Part shown: positions 1 to 7,330 of the stretch, in pieces | How the letters are laid out: each line of letters opens with the position of its first letter | Numbering within the stretch: position 1 is the first letter of the stretch | Source: Domibacillus sp. | GTDB taxonomy: Bacteria; Bacillota; Bacilli; Bacillales; Domibacillaceae | Direction of reading: 5' to 3' | DNA: 8,551 bases | NCBI GenBank assembly: GCA_031177795.1 | Contig: JAPSKG010000092.1 | Span: 1-8,551, forward strand | The notes under the pieces: generated by a model | The model's input: only the letters and a program-made list of their open reading frames with translations | What the model was told of the DNA's origin: nothing | Databases searched by the model: none | Translations under genes and position numbers: made by a program

Positions 1-68
1 CAGAAAACGAACTGGCAAAGTTAGTAACAAATGACGAGGATCGGCCATTCGAGCTGGATGGAGAATAA
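1..68 (+). CDS. xseB: Exodeoxyribonuclease VII small subunit, C-terminal end (partial)
   Basis: This is the 3' end of a gene that begins before the window. The frame whose codons start at position 3 is open and ends at TAA (66-68). It encodes an acidic tail reading ENELAKLV, then TNDEDRP, then FELDGE. XseB is a small (about 80-residue) partner of XseA in exonuclease VII, a cytoplasmic nuclease that degrades single-stranded DNA, and its C-terminus is typically acidic. The assignment rests mostly on position: xseB directly precedes ispA in the conserved Bacillus order xseA-xseB-ispA-dxs. The stop is two bases upstream of the ispA start, which suggests one transcript. The visible fragment is too short to prove the family by itself. 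Confidence 0.72.
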   Translation, partial: ENELAKLVTNDEDRPFELDGE

Positions 69-70
69 AC

Positions 71-952
71 ATGACAACTTTAAAAAAATATATGGACGAA
101 AAAAGTCAGTTATTTGAACCTTATCTCTTAAACCTCGTGGAAGCATTGTCAGCTCCAGAGGCATTAAAAGAATCGATGTCGTATTCATTAAAAGCAGGCG
201 GAAAGCGTATTCGGCCGATGTTGCTTTTTGCTGCCCTGGAAACGTTTGATGGGAAACCGGAAAAAGGGCTAGAAGCAGCTTGTGCGCTTGAAATGATTCA
301 TACCTATTCATTAATTCACGACGATTTGCCAGCTATGGATGATGACGATTTAAGAAGAGGAAAGCCTACAAACCACAAAGTTTTTGGCGAAGCTGCAGCT
401 ATTTTAGCAGGAGACGCTCTTTTAACATATGCTTTTCAAGTGATCGCAGGCTCAACTGCTTACTCGCCTGAACAAGCAGTTAAACTGATTCAGATGCTTT
501 CTTTTGCTGCAGGTCCTGAAGGAATGGTTGGCGGACAAATGGCGGACATGGAAGGTGAGCAAAAAAATCTTTCCCTTTCTGACTTGGAGTATATCCACCA
601 TCATAAAACAGGACGGCTTTTGTCATTTAGCGTGATGGCAGGAGCACTTATTGGCAATGCAGATGAGAAGGAAACGGCTCTTCTTGAAAAATATGCCCGC
701 CACATTGGGCTGGCTTTTCAAATACGCGATGATATTTTGGATGTTGAAGGAACAGAAGAAGAAATCGGCAAGCCGGTTGGAAGCGATGAATCAAATAAAA
801 AGTGTACATACCCTTCTCTCTTAACAATTCAAGGAGCAAAAGAAAAGTTAAAAGAAGAATTGCAGAAAGCGCATGAAGCACTTGGCTCTCTTAACCGTCC
901 GGCACCTCTTTTAAAGGCATTTGCCGATTTGATCGCCAACCGGGTCTCGTAA
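71..952 (+). CDS. ispA: Farnesyl diphosphate synthase (short-chain polyprenyl synthetase)
   Basis: The 293-residue product has the usual length for bacterial farnesyl diphosphate synthase (YqiD/IspA). This cytoplasmic enzyme condenses isopentenyl diphosphate with dimethylallyl and geranyl diphosphate to give C15 farnesyl diphosphate, the precursor of undecaprenyl, quinone and heme side chains. Visible motifs in order: GGKRIRP (43-49), which binds IPP; the first Asp-rich motif DDLPAMDDDDLRRG (84-97) with the two-residue insertion typical of bacterial (type II) FPP synthases; HHHKTGRLL (176-184); and the second Asp-rich motif DDILD (220-224). The start is ATG 71, preceded by GGAG at 60-63 with seven bases between. 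It lies two bases after the xseB stop, so the genes are probably cotranscribed and translationally coupled. The product length was not tested; geranylgeranyl synthesis is a less likely alternative. Confidence 0.95.
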   Translation: MTTLKKYMDEKSQLFEPYLLNLVEALSAPEALKESMSYSLKAGGKRIRPMLLFAALETFDGKPEKGLEAACALEMIHTYSLIHDDLPAMDDDDLRRGKPTNHKVFGEAAAILAGDALLTYAFQVIAGSTAYSPEQAVKLIQMLSFAAGPEGMVGGQMADMEGEQKNLSLSDLEYIHHHKTGRLLSFSVMAGALIGNADEKETALLEKYARHIGLAFQIRDDILDVEGTEEEIGKPVGSDESNKKCTYPSLLTIQGAKEKLKEELQKAHEALGSLNRPAPLLKAFADLIANRVS

Positions 953-963
953 AATACCGAAAA

Positions 964-993
964 TTGTTAGCGGCAAAAAGCGTGTGCTATAAT
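964..993 (+). promoter_or_regulatory. Sigma-A type promoter with extended -10, upstream of dxs
   Basis: The 93-bp gap between ispA and dxs contains TTGTTA (964-969; four of six match TTGACA), an 18-bp spacer and a perfect TATAAT (988-993). A TG dinucleotide at 985-986 makes this an extended -10. Transcription would start near 1000, giving a leader of roughly 45 bases before the TTG start of dxs. I see no terminator after ispA, so dxs may also receive read-through from upstream. Assigned by consensus match only. Confidence 0.68.
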
Positions 994-1045
994 AGCGATA
1001 CATTTTAATCAAAATTGAAACAGTCAGGAAAGTGAGCTGATCCAG

Positions 1046-2941
1046 TTGGATCTATTATCCATCAAGAACCCTTCTTTTGTGAAAAAAATGAATGTGCATG
1101 AAATGGAACAACTAAGCGCGGAAATTAGAAAATTTTTAATTGAAAAACTCTCTGCCACTGGTGGTCATATAGGCCCGAACCTTGGGGTTGTTGAGCTGAC
1201 AATTGCTCTTCATCACTGTTTTACGAGCCCAAAAGATAAATTTTTGTTTGACGTCGGGCACCAATCTTATGTTCACAAGATTTTAACGGGACGGGCAGAC
1301 AAATTTGATACGTTAAGACAGTACAAAGGCTTATGCGGATTTCCAAAAATGAATGAAAGCGAGCACGATGTTTGGGAAACTGGTCATAGTTCAACTTCTT
1401 TGTCTGCAGCCATGGGAATGGCTATCGCCCGGGACTTGAAAAAAACAGATGCCCATATTGTCCCCGTTATTGGAGATGGCGCTTTAACAGGCGGCATGGC
1501 GCTTGAAGCACTCAATCATATTGGGCATGAAAAAACAAATATGATTGTTATATTAAACGATAATGAAATGTCAATTGCCCCAAATGTTGGCGCTTTGCAC
1601 AATATGCTTGGGCGAATGCGAACAGGCGGCAAATACAACAAAATAAAAGAAGAATTTGAATTGCTGTTAAAACGAATTCCTGCTGTTGGCGGCAAAGTCG
1701 CATCCACAGTTGAAAGAATGAAAGACAGCTTAAAGTATATGTTTGTACCAGGAATGTTTTTTGAAGAATTTGGCTTTACTTATCTTGGTCCTATTGATGG
1801 ACATAATTTTGATGAGCTAATTCAAGGATTGGAGCAAGCAAAACGGACGGATGGTCCGGTTCTTGTTCACGTTATTACGAAAAAGGGAAAAGGGTATAAA
1901 CCTGCTGAAACAGACACAGTTGGTTCATGGCACGGTACCGGGCCGTATAAAATGGATACCGGTGATATAATAAAATCTGAAAATGAACCTCCTGCCTGGA
2001 GCGCATTAGTAAGTGAAACGGTTCGCGAAATAGCACGTGCTGACGAGCGGGTTGTAGCAATTACTCCGGCAATGCCTGTTGGCTCTAAATTGCTTGGTTT
2101 TGCCAGTGAATTTCCAGATAGAATGTTTGATGTAGGCATTGCAGAACAGCATGCAGCAACGGTTGCAGCAGGTCTTGCTACACAGGGAATGAAGCCTTTC
2201 CTGGCTATTTACTCCACATTTCTCCAACGGGCCTATGACCAGGTTGTTCATGATATTTGCCGTCCGAATTTAAATGTTTTCATCGGGATTGACCGTTCTG
2301 GCCTTGTTGGCGCTGACGGTGAAACACACCAGGGCGTGTTTGATATTGCTTTTCTCCGCCACATTCCAAATATGGTACTAATGATGCCAAAGGATGAAAA
2401 TGAAGGCCGGCATATGGTAAACACAGCTATCCAGTATGACAGCGGGCCAATAGCGATGCGTTTTCCAAGGGGAAATGGCCTCGGCGTAAAAATAGACACT
2501 GAGCTTTCCACCATCCCCATCGGGACCTGGGAAATCTTAAAAGAAGGAACGGATGCAGCAATTTTAACATTTGGCACAACAATTCCCATGGCTCTTGAAG
2601 CAGCTGAAGAACTTGAGTTACAGGGTATTAGTGTAAAAGTTATTAATGCCCGTTTTATCAAGCCGCTCGATAAAAAAATGCTAAACGAGTTGTTTCAAGA
2701 AAATGTTCCTCTTTTAACGATTGAAGAAGCTATCTTAGAAGGGGGATTTGGCAGCGCAGTCCTTGAATATGCATGTGAAGCTGGCCAGCATAAAATTGTA
2801 ATTGACAGAATGGGCATACCGGATAAATTTATTGAACACGGAAGTGTAACAAAACTGCTTGAAGAAATTTATTTGACGAAGGAAGAAGCAATACGCAAAA
2901 TAGCTGCGCTCGTTCCTGAAAAACAAGGGGAAAGAGCATAA
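1046..2941 (+). CDS. dxs: 1-deoxy-D-xylulose-5-phosphate synthase
   Basis: Dxs is a thiamine-diphosphate enzyme that joins pyruvate and glyceraldehyde 3-phosphate to give DXP, the entry step of the MEP isoprenoid pathway; DXP is also used for thiamine and pyridoxal synthesis. The 631-residue length is normal. Visible features: SATGGHIGPNLG (36-47) with active-site His41; the thiamine-diphosphate motif GDGALTGG (143-150) ending with NDNEMSIAPN (171-180); DVGIAEQHAA (362-371) with catalytic Glu367 in the pyrimidine-binding transketolase domain; DRSGLVGADGETHQG (from 416); and a C-terminal transketolase-type domain with EEAILEGGFGS. The start is TTG 1046, chosen because the N-terminus MDLLSI matches the TTG-started B. 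subtilis Dxs and because GAAAGTGAG lies about nine bases upstream. The upstream GTG at 1032 runs into TGA at once. The gene abuts tlyA with no gap. Confidence 0.97.
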   Translation: MDLLSIKNPSFVKKMNVHEMEQLSAEIRKFLIEKLSATGGHIGPNLGVVELTIALHHCFTSPKDKFLFDVGHQSYVHKILTGRADKFDTLRQYKGLCGFPKMNESEHDVWETGHSSTSLSAAMGMAIARDLKKTDAHIVPVIGDGALTGGMALEALNHIGHEKTNMIVILNDNEMSIAPNVGALHNMLGRMRTGGKYNKIKEEFELLLKRIPAVGGKVASTVERMKDSLKYMFVPGMFFEEFGFTYLGPIDGHNFDELIQGLEQAKRTDGPVLVHVITKKGKGYKPAETDTVGSWHGTGPYKMDTGDIIKSENEPPAWSALVSETVREIARADERVVAITPAMPVGSKLLGFASEFPDRMFDVGIAEQHAATVAAGLATQGMKPFLAIYSTFLQRAYDQVVHDICRPNLNVFIGIDRSGLVGADGETHQGVFDIAFLRHIPNMVLMMPKDENEGRHMVNTAIQYDSGPIAMRFPRGNGLGVKIDTELSTIPIGTWEILKEGTDAAILTFGTTIPMALEAAEELELQGISVKVINARFIKPLDKKMLNELFQENVPLLTIEEAILEGGFGSAVLEYACEAGQHKIVIDRMGIPDKFIEHGSVTKLLEEIYLTKEEAIRKIAALVPEKQGERA

Positions 2942-3772
2942 ATGGCAAAAAAAGAGCGAATAGACGTATTGCTGGTAGAAAAAGGTCTGATGGAAACACG
3001 TGAAAAAGCCAAGCGTGCAGTTATGGCTGGTATCGTTTACTCCAATGAAGAGCGGATTGACAAGCCGGGCGAAAAAATTCCGGTTGATGCTCCATTAGAA
3101 ATTAAAGGGAAAACAATGCCTTATGTTAGCCGCGGCGGCTTAAAGCTTGAAAAAGCGCTTCAAGTGTTTGATGTGACGGTAAAAGATAAAATACTAATTG
3201 ATATTGGTGCTTCAACAGGCGGTTTTACTGACTGTGCGCTTCAAAATGGAGCAAAAATGTCTTACGCCCTGGATGTTGGATATAACCAGCTTGCCTGGAA
3301 ACTTCGTCAAGATGAGCGAGTTGTCGTAATGGAGCGGACTAACTTTCGCTATGTAACACCTGCTGACCTTGAACGCGGCATGCCAGAATTTGCCGTTATT
3401 GATGTTTCCTTTATTTCTCTTTCTTTAATTTTTCCAGTGTTGAAGACATTGCTGATCCAAAACAGTGATGTAGTTGCTCTTGTTAAACCCCAATTTGAAG
3501 CGGGGCGCGACCAAGTTGGGAAAAAAGGAATTGTTCGCGATAAAACCGTTCATCAAGCTGTTATTGAGAAAACAGTTGAGCTGGCCATTTCTCTTGGCTA
3601 CGATGTGGTAAACCTTTCTCATTCTCCTATCACTGGCGGAGACGGAAATATTGAATTTTTGTTGCATATTCGCTGGCCAGGTGAAGAAAAGGGAGGGCAC
3701 ATTCAGTTGCCGGTTACACCCGAGCAAATTGTTCGTGAAGCTCATGAAGAATTTAAACAAAAAGCTGAGTAA
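2942..3772 (+). CDS. yqxC: TlyA/YqxC family S4-domain rRNA methyltransferase (hemolysin A homologue)
   Basis: This 276-residue protein has an N-terminal S4 RNA-binding domain (about 3-63; VEKGLMETREKAKRAV is the typical S4 helix) followed by a Rossmann-type FtsJ/RrmJ methyltransferase domain. The SAM-binding motif I is IDIGASTGGFTDCAL (86-100). The four residues K68 (SRGGLKL), D154 (VIDVSF), K182 (VKPQFE) and E238 (GNIEFL) correspond to the K-D-K-E tetrad of RrmJ-like 2'-O-methyltransferases and of mycobacterial TlyA. TlyA methylates 2'-OH groups of cytidines in 16S and 23S rRNA. Whether Bacillus members do exactly this is inferred, and the hemolysin name is historical. The ATG at 2942 directly follows the dxs TAA (2939-2941). 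Its ribosome site AAGGGG (2925-2930) lies inside dxs, so translation is probably coupled to Dxs. Confidence 0.92.
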   Translation: MAKKERIDVLLVEKGLMETREKAKRAVMAGIVYSNEERIDKPGEKIPVDAPLEIKGKTMPYVSRGGLKLEKALQVFDVTVKDKILIDIGASTGGFTDCALQNGAKMSYALDVGYNQLAWKLRQDERVVVMERTNFRYVTPADLERGMPEFAVIDVSFISLSLIFPVLKTLLIQNSDVVALVKPQFEAGRDQVGKKGIVRDKTVHQAVIEKTVELAISLGYDVVNLSHSPITGGDGNIEFLLHIRWPGEEKGGHIQLPVTPEQIVREAHEEFKQKAE

Positions 3773-3784
3773 AAACGTTTTGTT

Positions 3785-3829
3785 AAAAGCGGCAGATTCT
3801 TTTCATCTGAATTGAATCCAGCCGCTTTT
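3785..3829 (+). terminator. Rho-independent terminator after yqxC
   Basis: AAAAGCGGC (3785-3793) pairs with GCCGCTTTT (3821-3829). Inside the loop GATTC (3795-3799) can pair with GAATC (3814-3818), so the structure is an extended imperfect hairpin. The 3' arm runs into T residues to 3830. It starts 12 bases after the yqxC stop and would end the dxs-yqxC transcript before argR. Confidence 0.8.
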
Positions 3830-3854
3830 TATGTGCTTTTCATCTCAGTCTTAG

Positions 3855-3863
3855 TATGATAAT
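3855..3863 (+). promoter_or_regulatory. Possible -10 region of the argR promoter
   Basis: TATGATAAT offers two overlapping -10 hexamers, TATGAT (3855-3860) and GATAAT (3858-3863). No good -35 stands 16-18 bp upstream of either, so the promoter would be weak or activator-dependent. Because a terminator lies just upstream, argR needs some promoter here, and this is the best candidate I see. Transcription would begin inside the inverted repeat at 3859-3890. Confidence 0.4.
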
Positions 3864-3890
3864 GTATAAGTAAGCATAAATATACATTAT
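3859..3890. promoter_or_regulatory. Perfect 10-bp inverted repeat in argR leader, candidate operator
   Basis: ATAATGTATA (3859-3868) and TATACATTAT (3881-3890) are exact reverse complements separated by 12 bases. The right arm ends directly before the argR ribosome binding site GAGGTGA (3891-3897), and the left arm overlaps the likely -10. The half-sites TGTATA/TATACA differ by one base from the ARG-box half-site TGAATA/TATTCA, but the spacing does not fit a standard 18-bp ARG box. It may be a self-regulation site for ArgR, another protein's operator, or an AU-rich mRNA hairpin that affects initiation. Confidence 0.45.
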
Positions 3891-3902
3891 GAGGTGAGCG
3901 GA

Positions 3903-4352
3903 ATGAACAAAGGGCAAAGACATATAAAAATCAGGGAAATGATTGCAAACAATGAAATTGAAACACAAGATGAACTAGTGGACTTGCTGCGGGAGGCCGG
4001 CTACAATGTGACACAAGCAACAATTTCACGAGACATCAAAGAATTACATCTTGTAAAAGTGCCTTTAATGGATGGGCGTTACAAATATAGTTTGCCCGCC
4101 GACCAGCGCTTTAACCCACTGCAAAAATTAAAGCGTTCACTTGTGGATTGTTTTGTCAGCATTGATTCAGCCGGACATTTTGTTGTGATGAAGACATTGC
4201 CAGGCAATGCACAAGCGGTAGGAGCACTTATTGATAACCTGGACTGGGAAGAAATTATGGGAACAATTTGCGGAGATGATACTTGCCTGCTTATTTGCCG
4301 GGCGCCGGAACAAACCGAAACAATTTCAAACCGATTTTTAGAAATGCTTTAA
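3903..4352 (+). CDS. argR: Arginine repressor/activator ArgR (AhrC)
   Basis: This arginine-dependent DNA-binding regulator represses arginine biosynthesis genes and activates catabolic genes by binding ARG boxes; family members act as hexamers in the cytoplasm. The 149 residues match the length of B. subtilis AhrC. The N-terminal winged helix-turn-helix (about 1-65) includes TQATISRDIKELHLVKV (37-53) with the Ser42-Arg43 DNA-contact pair. The C-terminal arginine-binding and oligomerisation domain (about 73-149) has GNAQAVGALIDNL (101-113) and GTICGDDT (120-127), with the acidic residues that hold arginine. I start at ATG 3903 because GAGGTGA (3891-3897) is ideally placed for it and the product then begins MNKGQRHIKIREMI as in AhrC. 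The in-frame GTG at 3894 lies inside that ribosome site and is rejected. RecN follows after 18 bp. Confidence 0.96.
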   Translation: MNKGQRHIKIREMIANNEIETQDELVDLLREAGYNVTQATISRDIKELHLVKVPLMDGRYKYSLPADQRFNPLQKLKRSLVDCFVSIDSAGHFVVMKTLPGNAQAVGALIDNLDWEEIMGTICGDDTCLLICRAPEQTETISNRFLEML

Positions 4353-4370
4353 GTAAGGATGTGACCGATT

Positions 4371-6062
4371 GTGCTTCAAGAATTATCGATCCGCCATTTT
4401 GCGATTATCGATTTACTGCAATTGTCTTTTGAAAGAGGATTAACTGTTTTAACAGGTGAAACAGGTGCAGGGAAATCCATTATTATTGATGCGCTGCAGC
4501 TTTTAACAGGGGGCAGGGGATCAGGAGAGTTTGTGCGCCATGGTGAAAAAAAAGCCGAAATAGAAGGAATGTTCTCCATACACAGCGATCATCCTTGTTT
4601 GCCTGTTTGCAGAGAATTTGGAATAGATGTTGACGAAGATTCCATTATATTGCGAAGAGAAATTTCTGCTGCAGGCAAAAGTGTCTGCCGCGTAAATGGG
4701 AAAATGGTGACATTATCGGTTCTCAGGGAAATCGGGGCTCGTTTAATGGATATTCATGGACAACATGAACATCAGGAATTGATGAATGCGTCAAGCCACC
4801 TTCGTCTTTTAGATGATTTTGGAGAAGTGCCAATTATGCAGGCGAAAGAACAATATAAAAAAGTATACAATCATTATGCATTTGTGCAATCAGAAATTCG
4901 CCGTTTAAGCGAAAATGAGCAACATCTTGCTCATCGCCTGGATTTAATACAATTTCAATTAAATGAAATAGAAAAAGCTGCTTTAACGTCAGGGGAAGAA
5001 GAAAAGCTGGAATCTGAGCGTCAACAGCTGGCTAATTTCGAAAAACTTTACGGTGCTTTATCGGAAGCATACAATGCGCTGTCAGGAGAAGGAAGAGCGC
5101 TGGACTGGCTGGGCTTAAGCGTCAACAGCCTGGAAACCTCAGCCGGCATTAACCAAGAATATAAGCCTTTTTATGATGCCGCAGCCAACAGTTTTTATGT
5201 TCTGGAGGATACAGTTAGAGATGTAAGTTCAGTTCTTGACACTCTGGAATTTAATCCGGAACGATTAAATGAAATTCAAAGCCGGTTAAATGAAATTAGC
5301 CAGTTAAAAAGAAAATATGGTGCCACGATCGACGAAATTTTAAAATACGGCCAGTCGATTGCTGAAGAAATTGATCAGCTAACTCACCGGGAAACACATG
5401 TAAACCGTTTGCAAAAAGAATTGGAGCAAGCAGAAGCGGCCGTTTTAACAGAAGGAAAAAAGCTTTCAAAACTTCGGCGTACTGCAGCTGCCCAGCTTGA
5501 AGAAGCAATTCACCGAGAGTTAAAAGAACTTTACATGGAAAAAACCGTGTTTAATGTGTATTTTAACAGTGAAATAGGACAATTTAAAAAAGATGGAATT
5601 GACCAGGTTGAATTTTACATGACAACCAATCCCGGAGAACCGTTAAAGCCGCTGGTGAAAACAGCTTCCGGAGGCGAAATGTCCAGGGTAATGCTTGCCA
5701 TGAAAACCATCTTTTCGCGCCATCAAGGCGTAACATCGATTATATTTGATGAAGTTGATACAGGAGTCAGCGGGCGGGTTGCCCAGGCAATCGGGGAAAA
5801 AATCTACAAAATTGCTGTTCATTCCCAGGTTCTTTGTATTTCCCATTTGCCCCAGGTCGCAGCAATGGCAGATTCCCATCTATACATTCAAAAAAAGCAA
5901 GAAAATACAAGAACTAGCACAACTGTTACGCCGCTTACTGAGGAAGAGAAAGCAGCGGAAATTGGCCGGATGATCTCTGGTGTAGAAATGACTGATTTAA
6001 CAAAAGAACATGCAAAAGAATTACTGGCATTATCAGCAAAAATAAAAAAATCCGCGGTTTGA
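4371..6062 (+). CDS. recN: DNA repair protein RecN (SMC-like ATPase)
   Basis: RecN is a cytoplasmic SMC-like ATPase that gathers at double-strand DNA ends and helps RecA-dependent recombination. In this 563-residue protein the N-terminal ATPase half has the Walker A motif GETGAGKS (29-36) and FVRHGEKKAEIEG. The middle (about 155-410) is rich in Glu, Lys, Gln and Leu, as expected for the antiparallel coiled coil. The C-terminal half has the ABC signature SGGEMS (433-438), Walker B IIFDEVD (457-463), the D-loop TGVSGR just after, and His492 in CISHLPQVAAMAD. The start is GTG 4371 (MLQELSIRHFAIID), with AAGGATGTGA at 4355-4364. It is about 13 residues shorter than the B. subtilis protein as I remember it, mainly in the variable segment before the signature motif. 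It is probably cotranscribed with argR. Confidence 0.96.
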   Translation: MLQELSIRHFAIIDLLQLSFERGLTVLTGETGAGKSIIIDALQLLTGGRGSGEFVRHGEKKAEIEGMFSIHSDHPCLPVCREFGIDVDEDSIILRREISAAGKSVCRVNGKMVTLSVLREIGARLMDIHGQHEHQELMNASSHLRLLDDFGEVPIMQAKEQYKKVYNHYAFVQSEIRRLSENEQHLAHRLDLIQFQLNEIEKAALTSGEEEKLESERQQLANFEKLYGALSEAYNALSGEGRALDWLGLSVNSLETSAGINQEYKPFYDAAANSFYVLEDTVRDVSSVLDTLEFNPERLNEIQSRLNEISQLKRKYGATIDEILKYGQSIAEEIDQLTHRETHVNRLQKELEQAEAAVLTEGKKLSKLRRTAAAQLEEAIHRELKELYMEKTVFNVYFNSEIGQFKKDGIDQVEFYMTTNPGEPLKPLVKTASGGEMSRVMLAMKTIFSRHQGVTSIIFDEVDTGVSGRVAQAIGEKIYKIAVHSQVLCISHLPQVAAMADSHLYIQKKQENTRTSTTVTPLTEEEKAAEIGRMISGVEMTDLTKEHAKELLALSAKIKKSAV

Positions 6063-6089
6063 AATGACATCCATCTTGACCCCATATTA
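6060..6089 (+). promoter_or_regulatory. Probable sigma-G promoter of spoIVB
   Basis: CATATTA (6083-6089) fully matches the sigma-G -10 consensus CATNHTA. Seventeen bases upstream is TGAAAT (6060-6065), a partial match to the -35 TGAATA; it overlaps the recN stop codon TGA. Known biology fits, since spoIVB in B. subtilis is mainly expressed in the forespore from a sigma-G promoter. The predicted start near 6096 leaves a leader of about 60 bases. No terminator is evident after recN, so some read-through is also possible. Confidence 0.6.
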
Positions 6090-6154
6090 CCGTTATAAAC
6101 ACGCTCTCCGGCGGACAAAGTAACAGGGCAAGACAAAAGGAGGGAGGGAGTGGT

Positions 6155-7237
6155 ATGGCGGTATTGAATCGGGGTCTTTTCTCTTTTTTGCTTTTATTCA
6201 CAATGTGGACTGCAGGAGAAACAGTCATACAAGCAGAACAAACAGAAAATGAACTTCTCCAGTCTGCAGGATTTCCAGCAGTACAAGAAGAACGTGAACG
6301 AATTTTTGTTATGCCAGGGGGGCAATCTGTCGGTCTTCATTTAGAAACAAAAGGATTGTATGTGGTTGGGTTTCACTTTATTGAAACAGAACAAGCGAGG
6401 GTTTCACCTGGCGAAAAAGCCGGGCTGCTTCCAGGAGATGTGATTGTTCGGGTTGAAAACAAAAAAGTAAGTGAACCACAAGCGATTCGGCCATATGTTC
6501 AAAAAGCAGCACGTCAAAACAAAGCGGTAGAGCTCACTGTGCTTCGCGGCAAAAAAACCATGCATATGTCTGTTGCTCCAGTAAAAGATGCCGCAACCAG
6601 CACATACAAACTCGGCGTTTACATTAAAAATAAAACAGCCGGCATTGGCACTCTTACTTTTTATGAACCAAAATCAAAAAAGTTTGGTGCGCTTGGCCAC
6701 GTTATCAGTGATTTACAATCTGGAAAGCCATTTGCACCGGTAAAAGGCACCTTGCATCCAGCAGACATTACAGGAATTCGTAAAGCTGCTGAAGGCGTAC
6801 CAGGAGAAAAAATAGCGGATATTCCATTGGGAGAAAAATGGGGCACTATTTCTTCAAACACGCCATTTGGCATATTTGGGCAGCTTAATCAAGATCTAAA
6901 AGGAACAAAATTGTATCCGGCAGCACATCCGGATGAAGTAAAAGAAGGGCCAGCGCAAATTTGGACGGTAACAAAAGGAAAAAAAGTAAAGCTCTATAAC
7001 ATTTCTGTGGTAAGAACAATTGATCAAACAAAGCCAGCCATTAAAGGGATGATTATTAAAATAACGGATCCGAAGCTTATAGAGGAAACCGGAGGCATTG
7101 TGCAAGGAATGAGCGGAAGTCCTATTATTCAAAATGGCCGTGTGATTGGTGCTGTGACTCATGTGTTTGTTAACGATCCATTATCTGGTTATGGTGTTCA
7201 TATTGATTGGATGTTAAAAGATGCAGGCATTGTATAG
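6155..7237 (+). CDS. spoIVB: SpoIVB serine peptidase, forespore signal for sigma-K activation
   Basis: SpoIVB is made in the forespore, exported to the space between the two membranes, and cleaves SpoIVFA so that SpoIVFB can process pro-sigma-K in the mother cell. The N-terminus has one hydrophobic segment (about 8-20), a signal or anchor. A PDZ domain spans about 60-140 (GLYVVGF, then SPGEKAGLLPGDVIVRV). The SpoIVB (S55) peptidase domain follows: His182 (GALGHVISD), Asp305 (KITDPKL) and Ser320 (GIVQGMSGSP). Their spacing agrees with the H236-D363-S378 triad known for B. subtilis. ATG 6155 follows a strong purine-rich ribosome site, AAAAGGAGG (6135-6143). No in-frame ATG, GTG or TTG lies between it and the TGA at 6077-6079. 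At 360 residues it is about 65 shorter than the B. subtilis protein, mostly between the membrane segment and the PDZ domain. Confidence 0.95.
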   Translation: MAVLNRGLFSFLLLFTMWTAGETVIQAEQTENELLQSAGFPAVQEERERIFVMPGGQSVGLHLETKGLYVVGFHFIETEQARVSPGEKAGLLPGDVIVRVENKKVSEPQAIRPYVQKAARQNKAVELTVLRGKKTMHMSVAPVKDAATSTYKLGVYIKNKTAGIGTLTFYEPKSKKFGALGHVISDLQSGKPFAPVKGTLHPADITGIRKAAEGVPGEKIADIPLGEKWGTISSNTPFGIFGQLNQDLKGTKLYPAAHPDEVKEGPAQIWTVTKGKKVKLYNISVVRTIDQTKPAIKGMIIKITDPKLIEETGGIVQGMSGSPIIQNGRVIGAVTHVFVNDPLSGYGVHIDWMLKDAGIV

Positions 7238-7259
7238 AGCGCGATTGCGCTCTTTTTTT
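7236..7259 (+). terminator. Rho-independent terminator overlapping the spoIVB stop
   Basis: AGAGCGC (7236-7242) pairs with GCGCTCT (7247-7253) around a GATT loop, followed by seven T residues (7253-7259). The hairpin begins inside the TAG stop codon. It should insulate spo0A from spoIVB transcription. Confidence 0.9.
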
Positions 7260-7281
7260 GGTGAAAAAAAAGTGAATTAAA

Positions 7282-7288
7282 TGTCGAA
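7282..7288 (+). promoter_or_regulatory. Upstream 0A box (Spo0A-binding site)
   Basis: TGTCGAA is an exact match to the core 0A box TGNCGAA bound by phosphorylated Spo0A. It lies about 45 bp upstream of the sigma-H-type -35. In B. subtilis spo0A is autoregulated through several such boxes, so the role here is inferred from position and family. Confidence 0.65.
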
Positions 7289-7330
7289 AAACGAAAAAAA
7301 ACCGGGGAAAATAAATATTTTTAATTTTTT

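Noticed and set aside
2248..2661. Long open frame on the minus strand inside dxs (137 codons)
   Set aside because: It is antisense to a highly conserved part of Dxs, has no ribosome site of its own that I can see, and its composition follows from the codons of dxs.
3894..3902. In-frame GTG that would lengthen ArgR by three residues
   Set aside because: The GTG lies inside the GAGGTGA ribosome site, leaving no room for initiation there; ATG 3903 gives the 149-residue form with the AhrC-like N-terminus.
6113..6122. Possible sigma-F -10 (GGACAAAGTA) upstream of spoIVB
   Set aside because: It lacks a matching -35 (GYWTA) at the right distance and lies only about 30 bases from the start codon; the sigma-G match at 6083-6089 is better.
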